The notes beneath the pieces are model-generated. The model did not search any database. It was given only the letters and a program-made list of their open reading frames with translations, and was not told the DNA's origin. From Puffinus mauretanicus (Eukaryota > Chordata > Aves > Procellariiformes > Procellariidae): a stretch of DNA of 64,000 nt. Of the stretch, positions 46,465 through 58,090 are shown one piece after another. Both the position numbers and the translations under genes were made by a program. How positions within the stretch are numbered: position 1 is the first letter of the stretch; every line of letters starts with the position of its first letter. The stretch covers positions 1,178,001 through 1,242,000 of the forward strand of contig JAJKFH010002198.1 in assembly GCA_023333565.1 (NCBI GenBank), written 5' to 3'.

Positions 46465-46615
46465 CATCATCTTCAATATACAAGCCTAATCTCTTCTTTG
46501 TCTTCTGGGTTACTGTTTTTTCAACTAGTTTCTGGAACTGCTCCAAAGCATTCTTGAAATCTGGCACTTCAAGAGCAGAGCAACTCTCCTCATCACAATC
46601 CTTCTTTTCAGACAT
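46465..46615 (-). CDS. WDR64: WDR64 coding exon 1 (start codon)
   Basis: This exon encodes residues 1-50 plus one base. It begins at ATG (46,615-46,613) and reads MSEKKDCDEESCSALEVPDF, then a lysine-rich helix-like stretch (QKTKKR near residues 37-42), ending LGLYIEDD. The donor is a strong G|GTAAGA at 46,464. The ATG is the only methionine of this open frame before the donor, and the frame joins exon 2 in phase 1. The base before the ATG follows an AG preceded by a pyrimidine-rich run, so the ATG may sit one base inside a splice-acceptor-bounded exon, with 5' UTR elsewhere. The segment is acidic, with no signal peptide or membrane segment. Confidence 0.85.
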
Positions 46616-49609
46616 CCTTTATTAACAGAGGAGAAGGTAAGAGGGAGATCTCTTCTTACAGCCTGGTCCAAGCCTTGTTTTGCCCCTTAAATCTTAAACT
46701 TCCACATGAGTTCATATCAGATGCAGCTTATGACAGGTATACCAAGCATTACACAATGAAAAAGAGGTGACTCTGGCCTAGCATCTCAAGCTGGCAAACA
46801 TAGTAGTGAACTGTTGATGTCACAATCTCCCATTACATCACAGAATCCTACTTGCTTAGCAGCCCTAGGTCACGAACCAGGATCACTAATAACCTGGCAT
46901 GTGAGATTATTTCATGGTATCTCATGCAATTGGTGGTTGAACAGGCATGAACTTTCTCACTTCCAGAGCCAGACAAGAATTTCATCAGGGTTCAATTCTG
47001 CTACAGCTGGCACCGCTTTAGCAATATGAGATCACATTCTCCAATAAGAATACACCTTTGAGACTAGCTTGAGTCTAGCAAGTTTATCATATCTTTCAGA
47101 CTTTTGTAATGAGTGAGGAGGAAGGAAGATTATACCAGTTATCTCTAAATTTCATATTGTCTTCTTACACTTTGGATTATTTTCAAGTTTTCTGCCAAAG
47201 GCTGCCCATCAACTAACATAGTTAGGAACAGCTGCAATTGTGGATTCCGTTGGATCCACACATCTTTTGGTGAAGAATGACAGAGCCAGTTCTCTGTTTA
47301 TATTTACTCTCTGACAGGAGAACTGAGAGCAGCCTGATGATATTCTAGCATGTGCTACTGCTGCAAGGCTCGGCCAGGGATCTCAATCCAGGCAGGGATG
47401 CCTCAGTAGCAATAAGAGCATTTTACCAGGGATGTTAAGTTATGAATCATTACTCATGTAGTACAAAGAGGCCAAAGACATCCAATTCAATCAAAAAAGA
47501 ACTAGAAAAGCACTTTTTGACAGTTAGTTCTTGGGGGTAACATTGAATGTTTGCTTCCTTAGTAAATCTCTCTCCATTTCTTGAATATATGCCTTGTTGT
47601 CCTCTTATTGTAGTCAAAATCCCTACTCAGTGAACTATAACTTCCAACCTAGAAACCCAATTACCCTGCAGAAACATTTTTTTAATTGCCTATATCATCA
47701 TGCTTGAGACTGTAAGAAATCCAATGATGGTGTGGTAGAGTTTTAGTTATTTTCAGCTGTCCAACTGCCTCTCCCTTAAGCTCTTCCAGCCATTCAAACT
47801 CTCTTTACTTGTCTTACTTAAGTTACTGTTTCTTTCTTTCTCATAACATACAACTAATGAGCCCAGAGATTAAGTGTTGGCTTTTAACATGTGCCTGGCC
47901 AAAGCTCAGCTATGTCTTAAACGTTACTGTTTTGAAAAAGGTCTGCATTTAACTTGCACCTAAGTTCAGTCAGGATCTTAAAGTCAGAATACTCATATAC
48001 CAAGGTAGTGCAAGGACCTTTCTGTTTTTGTTCTCAAGGCATGCTTAAACAAAAGCAGGATGGGGCTATTCAGAAAGCAAAATCGCAGCTACCACTTTCT
48101 TTTGAAAGTGGCAGCCCAAAGCACTCACTGACTAATCAAAATTGTTTGACATGCTACCCAATGTCTTGAGATCAGAGAGAGTTTTTGCCCTGCAAGAGCA
48201 CCAGTCCTTGTGTTATATCGGTGTTGTCTTTCTAACCTGCCACATTTTATATTCTTTACTGAATAGTGGAACCCTAGAGTATCCTACTGGAGTGATGAAA
48301 AAGTGAATTTATTTTTCCTTTAGCTGAAAGAGAATTAAATCCAAAACTATCCCCTGAATGAGTAACACAGTGACTACTGAAGAAAGGGCAAGTACCAGTT
48401 CTTGTGGGAATATTGTAAAGAATCAAGCTTCATTCATTCTTTGGAAAGGAATGATGTAAAAAGCTGTCTTCAAAGAATGGTTCAGTGCAGTGAATTTTAA
48501 GAAGAAGGAAGCATTTTCCTGAAAAACAAGGTGCTTGAAAAAAGAGTTTTACGATTTGCACCTGTGATCATTAGTAGTCTTCTATTGACTGAATGGTCCC
48601 AGTTTAAAAAAAAAAAAGGCTATAGGTATCAGTAATTAATATGTTAATTACTTTCAATCATGTTATAATCACAGATTCTCTCCATATGGAAGTTAGTTAT
48701 CTTGCTTAGGGTTCTGGATTCTGTGCTACAACTCAGATGATCAACTTTCAGTTCCTGCAACCCTTTACTGAATCTGACCCCTTATGCTTGATAACATTTT
48801 GCAAATTGTAAAGGCTTACCATTTTTTGACACTGCTATGTGAGGCAATGTGTTCTACTGTGAAGTCAGAAGAACTATGTTCTTGTTGTGGCTTTGCCATT
48901 TCTTCTTTCTTGGTAAATTTACCAGGTTGCTAAAATCTACCTGTAAAACAGGAACAACATCCCAGCCCTGAATTAGTTCCTTTAAAGTATTACTAATCCT
49001 TATAAGTTAATGTCCACATTTTGTGTGTGTGATATCTGCGGTTCCTTTTGTATCACTACACTATGCTGACATTAAATTCTAGCACCCTTCCGTTTATCAA
49101 ACTACTCCCATGTCCGCTGCACATTTACGTGAATATTATTAGCATAATAAATATAACTGAACTGTAATTGAAGGTGAACAAAACTGTTCATGACATTAGC
49201 TATGCTTAAGCAAACATGCATTTATGTTTGCTCACTGATCTTCCAGTTAGTGAAGGCATTAATTCACATTCATTAACACAATCACATATTTCTGTGATCA
49301 ACAAAATTCTAAAGTACTTCAGAGAAGCACATCAGTGATAATGAGTAGAGGCTGGTATCTTCTGCCATTCAAAAAAAATGGAGCTCATGAAGAAATCACA
49401 AGAAAAGTTATTGTCCCTCTTTTTATTCCCCTCACCAAGGTAACTTAGATAATCCTAGATTATTTTTGTTTTTATACTAGGGCAGACATTACTGCTTTAT
49501 TAAGCAGATGATTAAGTTTTGGATGAGAAAATTCGACTAGAACAGGCAGGCCAAAATATCCCCTTTGACCCTAACTAGTGTCCTTGCTCCCAAATTTAAC
49601 AGAGGCATC

Positions 49610-50130
49610 ATGAATTCATAAAGTTTAAATCCAGAAGAGACCTTGAGACGTTCTACTTTCATGTTCTCTATGTTACAGATCATTAAATATCAGCCATTTA
49701 TCACTATAATGAGCCGAACATCTTTGTTCTAAAGCATAACTTGTGGAAAGGTATCAAGTTTTAATCTGCAGCGCTAAGAGATGGCGAGTCCATCATGTTT
49801 GTTCCAAAGGTTAATTGCTCACATTGTTAAAATTTAAGCCTCCTATTTGAATTTGTGTGGCTTCAACTTCCATTCAGCAGTTGTTGGAATGTCTTCACTG
49901 ATTTAGAGTAATCGTTGGTGTATTCTCCTACTAGGGGCCTTTGTATCTGAATTATTTCTCCATTTTTTTCTCTTGTTAATTAAAGCAGATTGAACTCTCT
50001 GCCTCCTACTGCAACACTTTCCTTCAGGCCTCAAAATAATGTTTGTGATTCTTTTTTACATTTTTCAGCTTTTCAATATCTTTAAAGAATGCTGATGCCA
50101 TGTTGCTGTGCTATACCATAATAAGCAAAT
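49610..50130 (-). repeat. ancient CR1 LINE remnant (3' part)
   Basis: The segment follows block by block the remembered old amniote CR1 3' region read in reverse: tccagaagagaccttgagac, gagatggcgagtccatcatg, gttccaaaggttaattgctc, acattgttaaaatttaagcc, gtgtggcttcaacttccatt and a later block resembling attgaactc...caggcctcaaa. It is heavily diverged, with no open frame. It predates the younger CR1 copies in the WDR64 introns. Confidence 0.6.
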
Positions 50131-53100
50131 TGGTACTCTGGTCAAATAATGAATTTCAGTCTATTTGTTAAGCTCACTTTTCACTAGACCACATTGATCA
50201 ACTTCTTTGTATTGTTCTTTAGCTATCGATCTCCAGATCAGCTTTACTATTTCTTCACCCAAGACTGATGACAGGCTTATTGGTCAAGGCTTTCTGGAAT
50301 TGCTGTGCATGGAATCTCTGCTCCATGGAAGTTCTAGAGTTGAAAGAAAAGGAGGAATTATATTTTATAATTTTTGTGGCTATTTAAAGGATTGACGTCA
50401 GGCATGTTTCAAGAATATCAAAATCACTTCTTCAAAAAAACAGATAAAGACCATAGTTCTTCACACACACCTGGGAAAATCAGCTCAACAAGTTCTGAAA
50501 CATATAGGGAAGACAACAATTTGGTATTAAACAAATTTACTAAAAATAATGCATGTAAGTGTCTCTGCATAAAATAGCTAGTTCTTCAGGGAAAGTCGTG
50601 TTTCAAGATATGCTACCTAACTTTCTAACACGAGCAATGCAACTGCTTGAAGTTCTGTCATTTCCACTGGGAAAAGCACAAAAGTTTCTGGGTACTCCTG
50701 CTCAACAGCAATAAGTATGTCTTTCGATTACAATAAGGAAGAGAGTTTGGCAGAGAAAAGCAGGACTGATTCCTGGAAAAGGGAGGAATAGCTTGAGGGT
50801 GCATTTTTGCTAGTTCCAACAGTAATTCTCCATGAAAATGTTTCCCTTGGTGTCCAGGTACTCAGTGGTTGGTCGGATACTGTATCTTGGTCAGAGTTAC
50901 AGTGCATTTGATATATTGCTTCCAGCTGAATCCTTGTTAGGCAGTGTTTCGTGTTGATTAATTTTTCCAGTCTGTGTCATCTGAGCTTGTATCACATGAG
51001 GCTATATTCTCACTTCCCAATTAATAACAGTGGCTTAAGGATTATAAAAGATATTAACATCCATCCTTGGAATGGAAAGGTTAAGAACAGAAAGCTATGT
51101 TTTGTTCTTTTGCAATCACCCATGAAGAAACTTCATGTTATAATGAAAATACACGGAAACCCCAAATAAGGAACCATTGCTTTCAGTACTGGCTGATTCT
51201 GTTGTCTTCAATGTTTAAACTCAAAAAAAAGTATAGTACAATTTTAAAAGAAGATGTGATGACTGAATGGACTGACAAACAAAAGTGGAGAAGATAGGAA
51301 CTGCCTTAGAAGATAAGCGAAGTCTAAAAGGGAAATTCAATATTAAATTGATGAGTAACAGGAAGCCCTTGCATTAGCAAGTCTATAGTAGCATTAACTG
51401 AATGAAAAGCATTTTCTTTCCTGTATCCCTGACTGATACTGTGGAAAGCATTGGATATGGAATATGGTAGAGTTAATGTTTATTCAGAAGTCAAATCTCC
51501 CAACTCTCCCTTCTTACTATGTAATCATATTAGTCTCAATTATTGGAAATTCTCAGACCAGTACAAACTTAATGGTAGGTGCAAATAACAGCTACAGCAA
51601 GCTCATTGCAGGATTGGCAGCTCATTTGCAAAAAAAATCATTTTCAATCTTAATCTCAAGAACTATCAGAAGTCTATGAAATTCTATGCTAGTTTTAAAA
51701 TTCTGACCATGTCGTTTGACAGCTCATAACAAGTAACCCAAAGCTACTGCAGAAGACAAACCAGCAAAAGGTGATAGATCTGGTTGCCAGTCACCCTTTC
51801 TGGTAGTCTCATTCAAAGACAAATTGTCCCCAAGTAAAATGGTGGTTCAGAATAGCCCAAAGAAAACACAGTAGATCTAAATTGACCTTGGTTGTCCTTA
51901 AAGAGGCTGTGACACATAGGAGACTTTGGTTCTGACTCTGATTTTGGTCCAGATCAAGCCCAGCCATTAGAAAAAAAAAATCAGTCCCTGAAGCTGCCCT
52001 CTTTTGATAAACTAAGCTACCTATCCTTTGCTATTTGATCCTTTTAAACATTCCTTTAATCCTGGCTGTGTTTGCAGGTGAATCAGGGTAGAGCTGCTTG
52101 AGTTCAGAGTGGCTGAACTCCTCTCTGACTGGTATGCGGTTGGGCAAGTCAACCCTGCATTAATTTTAGCAATGTAAAAATTAAAGTTCTCCCATGAAAC
52201 AGTGTGGAAAGGGTGCTATCAAGTTCACTCTCTTTTCTACTGACTTCATTCTTCACTTTACTTTTGCCGTATTATCACCCCAGAAGAAGTATCACACTCC
52301 TTGCTATAAAGTGCATTTGTTCTTCTGTGTCACTAACAACATCTGAAATGACCAAGTGATAATTTTTAAAATCATGTTTCCTATGCACTATTTATTGATT
52401 TGTATGTTGGACTCTGGAAAATGACAACAGGCCAGTTTGTAATCACTTTCACTTCATGTTTGTCACACCAACAAGAAGCTGCAGCACAAGGATGAACTCC
52501 TATGGAAGGTTATCCCTTTAAAATAAACAGTCTATATCACAACTGAATTTCACAGGGTTATTATTGCAAAACCTGGTGTTACTGGTCATACATTGGTTTT
52601 ACAATGTTAGTGTTTAGGGTTCAAGCTGCCCTAAGGGCTGTGTTTATACATCCAAGGGAACGTGTGATGTCAACAGGTACAAGTATATATCACCACTTGT
52701 TTTAATCTACTTAGCAAGAAACAGGTGCCACAGAGGCATCAATATGCATCTGCCACCTGAGCATGTACCACAGTCCCACACAGGTTTGTATAGCCAAGAT
52801 GAAGTTCACCTGACCTAACTTAGACATTTAAAAGTTAATCATTCAAGTCACCTTATATGCCAACCAATAATAATAAACACTTTCAGAGAGTGATTCATCT
52901 TACTGGTCTTAGGTGCTTAACTTTTAAATATGTTATTTAGGTGAGATGAATCACACCTGCAGTTAGTATAGCTATTTGCACACGTGCCAGGTATACTAGA
53001 GCTCAGACGTCGTGGTACATGCTGCACCCAACTTGTAGCACAAATGTTCTGACAGCATCTTGTCACCTCCGAGGATTGTCCATTTGGGTCCCCTCCCTGC

Positions 53101-56100
53101 AGCAAACACTTGTGCTTGCTTCAGTGAACCGTTTGAGCCAAACACTTCTCTCGGTCCAGAATATTCTCAGATTCTCGCAACATTTCCACTCAGTCTGCTT
53201 TATGATTTAAAGTTCACATCCCAATATGGACTAGATTAAATAGCTAGGGTTACAAATTCTGCAAGATCAAGCCCTAATTTTGAACTTTTGCCATTAGACT
53301 TGTACATTCTTTTTCTTACATATTGCATTATCAACAGATGTAGATCTATATTAAAAGCCTTGTTTTAATGCCAAGTGGTTGGGAAAAGATGAAAGGTTTC
53401 TTCTGTCCATAAACTCTCCCTTGCTCTATAGATACACACTGCAGCTATATATAGATACAGTGAATAATCACTTGGCTTTCATCTGCCTTTAAGGCTAAAG
53501 AATAGCAAAGAGAACATGTAAGAAAACAAATGCCAGGAGAAGGCTGTAAAAATCCAAATTAAAAAGCTGAAGCGAGGTAGCCAGAGTTTTTTGGGGGTTT
53601 TGTTTTGTGTTTTTTTTTTTCTTTCAGAGGACTGCATCTGGCTGTTTACCATGCCCTTTGAAATAGTAAGTTTTTCAAAGCTCAAAACAGGCAGCAAAAC
53701 CCCAGCATCATCTGATTCCTGAAACAAATGTATTCAGTACAGACTTTTCTGCTCACTCTCTGCTTGTCAGGAAAGATGGGAAAGAGCCTGTGACTGGAAA
53801 GGCATGCTAGCGGAAAATAAAAAAGAAAGAAGAGAGAAAATGAGTGAATATAAGTGAGTGAATAAGCAGGAAATGAAATAGGTCTCTTAAATTCCTTAAA
53901 ACACTCTTCTTCCACCCCACGATGTTCTCACTGCAAAAGCCCTGACATTTTTGATGGTATAGTTAGAACTGGGAGTCATGGTTTGTGGTTTGTATTTCTA
54001 CACAAGGTTAGAGAGTAGCAGAGACTTTGGCACTTTATTTACTCTGCTTCAGATTCCTCAGCTCTAACATGTGAGTGACACTCGATGCTCTGATGTTCTG
54101 AAACATTTCAAATTACTAAATACAGCAAAGGAAGGGAACCTTTGAAGACAGTCCCAGACATCTGCAGACTTCCCTGTTGTGAATTATTATTTCCATAGCT
54201 GGCTTTTAAGGTTTTTCTTATACATATGTAAGCATATATCTACACACACAAACATGTCGGGCACCTGAAAATTTACAGCCAATGCATTCTTCCCATATAA
54301 ATTGCGCATAACAGACAATACATTAAAAGGACTGTGATCTAGGAAGTGATCACAGGAAGTGATCTAGGGAAGTCCTAGGGAGTTTCAAGGACTGTTTCTA
54401 TCATACAGGACTGGGGACCTTGTATTCCAGCTTCTTGTTCTACTGTTTTAAACCCATGAGCTCACACATATTTAGTACTTTGGGTTGAGATACACTTCTA
54501 GTAAGCCACACACATACACTTCCAGAAATGCAAATACTGGGTTGTGGTTTCTCCTTTCATGCAACTGTAAAAGTAAAGGTAAAATCTGTTTTGCAGCATT
54601 TCCATTCATATGCATGCATGTTTGATGAGCAGGGTCTGGTCCAAATATAAAATAGTTCAAACATGAAGCATTGCAAAGCAGATGTCTGGATTTCTTAAAT
54701 GTTTCAGCTTTTTAATTGCATGAAAAGTCAGAAAAGGCTTGGCTAATGAATTAATTAGATTATCAAAACCATAGCTGCATTGGCTCTAGACTATGTTAGG
54801 TAAAACAGGTGCTGGACTAGAATTAGGAGTCAGGGTTCTGTTTCCAGCTTTGCCTTTGACCTGATGATACATTAACACAGCATTTATTTTTATTGTGCCT
54901 CATATGAATAGTGACACTGCATGGAAGACAAATGGAACTCTGCTCATGAAGTATTCAAGATCACTTGAATAATGTTAGCAATTTGACAATATTAATAGTG
55001 TGACCACTATCAAATCAAGCATTGAAGAGACTGCATATTTATGTATCTATTTCATTTTGCTATGAAAAATCCCAAACCAGGAATTCTGAGATATGATCTT
55101 TGTAAAATGTAATTTTTGGGTTCTCTTTCTCTTATTTTCTAGAAATCCAAAAGACATCTAAAGGGAGTATTTTTGTCACGAGCTATAGTGAAAAACTACT
55201 CAGAAACCCTGAGTATATAACAGAATCTGCCAATGGACCGTATGTTGTCTAACATGTACTACTCACTAAATTACATTTCTCCCCTGTTCCTCCTTACCAG
55301 CTTTTAGCTCCTTTCATTTTGCAGGGATAAAAAAGGTACCCAATTAAAGATTTTCCTTTAAAGGCAGAAGATAGAGATGTCTTCTTCTCAAAGTGGTGTA
55401 CCATTAATTTGGCCCAGCCATGTCTTACTGTTAGATTCTCATCATGTAGCAACTGGTCCTAAACCAACCCATGACTGCGTATTGACATGTTTTTGCACAT
55501 GATCTGTCATACACAGGTAAATATTTTTTACCTTTTTTAGGAAAGCTAAAAAATTACACCTTCCCTAAAGCCCATGCTGAAGTACTAGTGGTCTGTTACT
55601 GGAGATTTTGGAAGTTCATGTGCTCTATTAATCCAGCTTTTAGGGGGAAAATATATAATTTATTTGAGAAAGGCAGCTGCTCCTGCTGCCTTTGTAATGA
55701 GAAAAAAACAGAAGACCGGTGATGAAGAAACCAACGGAACTAGCTTTTTAAAGTAGGTTTCAGTTATTGATTAGATCATATTTGATGGATTTGAAAACAT
55801 GGATTGTAAATAAAGTTAACATTGATAAGAATAGTTACTTTAATCAGTGTTTTATTTTTCTGACCCATGACACTCTCTATTCCTAACCCTTGTGTTACAG
55901 CAGTAGTTTGTCATATAAAATTGCCATGATAAGCCCATAATTTGCATATAGATATGCATTTTGAAAGACATCAAACCTACCTCAACTACCCATGTTTTCA
56001 GTCTCAATCGACGAGGAATCACACCCTCAGTCTAGCCCTTTTAATATCACTATGTGATAAGAGAGGGAAAAAAAAAATGGCTATTGTTTGCCAAGACATT

Positions 56101-56837
56101 TCGATGAAAATTCTGTTGCTTCCACAGCTGCCATATTTAATTTAATTTTTTTTTTCATCTAAACTAAGAATAGCTCTAAACTGAAAGTTTTATTTGGGCC
56201 CTTGTGAAGGCTGTCACACATCAGCACATATGTGGGTCAGCTAGTAAAGCAAACAAACTAGAGGTCTTCCTGTGAGGAAGACTGATGTTTGGTCTGGCAA
56301 GGTGTTTTAGGCCCAAAGCCGTGCTGAGCAAAAATCACTGTGATACACTGGGGGCCAGGTTGGGTTTGGAGGCAGTACAGCTACCCCAGCACAGCTGGGG
56401 GTCAGTACAACACCCTGACTAAAACCAGCTAGAACTGTACACAGGCAGTTTGGGCATTCCTGGATCGTTTTTGCGCAACACACACTGGAGACAAAGGTAT
56501 AAAAATAGGTGACTTCATAGTGTAAACTTTGGTATCTTAATTGCTCCGTGTTCACTTGCACAAGTTTGCCGGGGCCACGACGCTGCCCGTCGCTTTCTGA
56601 GGATGCAATTGCTAGAGCCACCTCTACGCACTGTGGGGAAGCACCTTAGAAGAACCTGTCGCCATAACAAGAGTTTTCATTGGCAGGATATCTGGAGAAG
56701 AAGTCTAAATATCGGTTCAGCAGTTTCTACCTCTTCCCCAAGCAGGGCGCTGAGGCTGCCTGCCCGAACGTGGCTCCCCAGAGGGAAGTGCTGCTGAAGG
56801 CAGCCGTACCCAGCCAAAACGCACGGAGGATTTTAAT

Positions 56838-56864
56838 GAGGAGGAGGAGGAGGAGGAGGAGGAG
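56838..56864 (+). repeat. (GAG)9 microsatellite
   Basis: Nine perfect GAG units lie about 340 bp upstream of the OPN3 start codon at the edge of the CpG island. An open frame across it (56,680-56,910) gives an arginine run and is not considered coding. Confidence 0.95.
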
Positions 56865-56869
56865 ACAGC

Positions 56870-58090
56870 CGCATCCTAATCACGACCAGGCTGCTCACCG
56901 CAGCAAGTGAGAGGGCGAGGTGAAGTATTTGTGGGGAGGAGCCGTCCGGCACCTACACAGGCGTTGTGTGGCGGGAAGAACGCGCTCGCAGGGTTGGTGC
57001 TGCTGGGAGCACCGCCCGGCAGGGGCAGGGCCCACCCAGGGCAGGCAAGGGCGAAGCCACCCGCGGGCGCGCCCTCCGTGGGCGGGAAGGCGGAGGGGGC
57101 TCCTCCTCCGCCTGCCCTCACAGCGCTTTGGGATGGGGGTAGGAGCGGACCGAGAGGCTTAGCCCCGCTCCGGCGGGCCCTGAGCGGCGAGCCGTGAGCC
57201 ATGCACTCGGGGAACAGCACGGGCACGACGAGCCGCCCGGAGCCTGCGGTGGCGGAGCAGGAGGTACCGGGCGAGCGGCCCCTTTTCAGCGCCGGCACCT
57301 ACGAGCTGCTGGCGCTGCTCGTCGCCACCATCGGCATGCTGGGCTTGTGCAACAACTTGCTGGTGCTGGTGCTCTACTACAAGTTCAAGCGGCTCCGCAC
57401 GCCCACCAACCTCTTCCTCGTCAACATCAGCCTCAGCGACCTGCTGGTGTCCGTCTTCGGCGTGAGCCTTACCTTCATGTCCTGCCTGAGGAGCCGCTGG
57501 GTGTGGGACGCCGCCGGCTGCGTCTGGGACGGCTTCAGCAACAGCCTCTTCGGTGGGTGACGGGGCCACGGTCGCCTCACGTCCCCTCCCTGTCCCGCTG
57601 GGTCCCTCCTCTCGGCTGCCCTCCCTCTCCTTGCCCGCTTTCCCCGGGGGTCCCGCGCCCTGTCCCCCCCTCCCCAACTGTCCCCAACAGTCACGTACTC
57701 CCGCCCCAACCGTCGCCTCCGCCCCTCCCTTAAGCGACCGCCGCGTCCCTCACAGCTTCGTCCCAGGAGTTTCTTCCCTTGATCAGCCCTTCATCCCATT
57801 TCAGTTAGCGCCGCCCGGGCGCCCTCCCTCCCCGGCGGGGCGGTAGGAAGCGCTTTTCCTGCTGGGGGAGCCGGCGCCCGGCGGGCGGCCGAGGGGCGGT
57901 GCGGCGGCCGAGGAGCCGCCGCCGTGGCGGCTCGCAGGGGATGGGGTTGGGGGTCCCCCTCCCTGCGGCGCCGCACGGCAGAGTTTTGGTGAGAAAGTCG
58001 ATAGCGCTGAGGAAAACGATCCGGAGCGAACAGTAAATTCATCGGGAATCCGTTTCTCGGCCTCCCGCGCTTGCCGGTGTGAGGGAAACT
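56870..58090. promoter_or_regulatory. OPN3: CpG island over OPN3 promoter and first exon
   Basis: Base composition changes abruptly from AT-rich to strongly GC- and CpG-rich at about 56,870-56,940 and back at about 58,090. The island covers the 5' flank, exon 1 and the first about 540 bp of intron 1. CpG islands mark promoters in birds, so OPN3 transcription probably starts between about 56,870 and 57,190. No TATA box is evident. The limits were judged by eye. Confidence 0.8.
57201..57552 (+). CDS. OPN3: OPN3 (encephalopsin) coding exon 1
   Basis: This exon encodes residues 1-117 plus one base of a non-visual opsin, a G-protein-coupled receptor that binds retinal. The N-terminus [15 protein letters not shown] carries a glycosylation site (N5-S-T). 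TM1 is about residues 34-60 with N52 as position 1.50; the first intracellular loop is [12 protein letters not shown]2 is about 71-96 with D80 as position 2.50 (NISLSD); then [12 protein letters not shown], where C107 should form the conserved disulfide at the start of TM3. The start is fixed by an in-frame TGA six bases upstream and a purine at -3. The donor is TTCG|GTGGGT. The retinal-binding lysine (TM7) and C-terminus are in later exons outside the window. The match to vertebrate OPN3 is close throughout. Confidence 0.96.

Larger units (their letters stand above)
46616..57200. other. WDR64-OPN3 intergenic region (with upstream exons or promoters not resolved)
   Basis: This is 10.6 kb between two diverging start codons. 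It holds an ancient CR1 remnant at 49,610-50,130, a GAG repeat at 56,838-56,864 and the left part of the OPN3 CpG island. No further coding exon was recognised. The WDR64 promoter must lie in or near it, but no TATA box or other clear signal marks it. Open frames of 60-80 codons (for example 53,479-53,727 minus) are not supported. Confidence 0.6.

Noticed and set aside
56680..56910. 76-codon frame with an arginine run upstream of OPN3
   Set aside because: The run is the (GAG)9 repeat read as AGG. There is no family resemblance, so it is probably a chance frame in the flank or 5' UTR.
57159..57677. 172-codon minus-strand frame over OPN3 exon 1, and other long frames at 56,876-57,846
   Set aside because: GC-rich sequence has few stop codons. 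The products are low-complexity P/A/G/R peptides, and only the 57,201 frame matches a known family.
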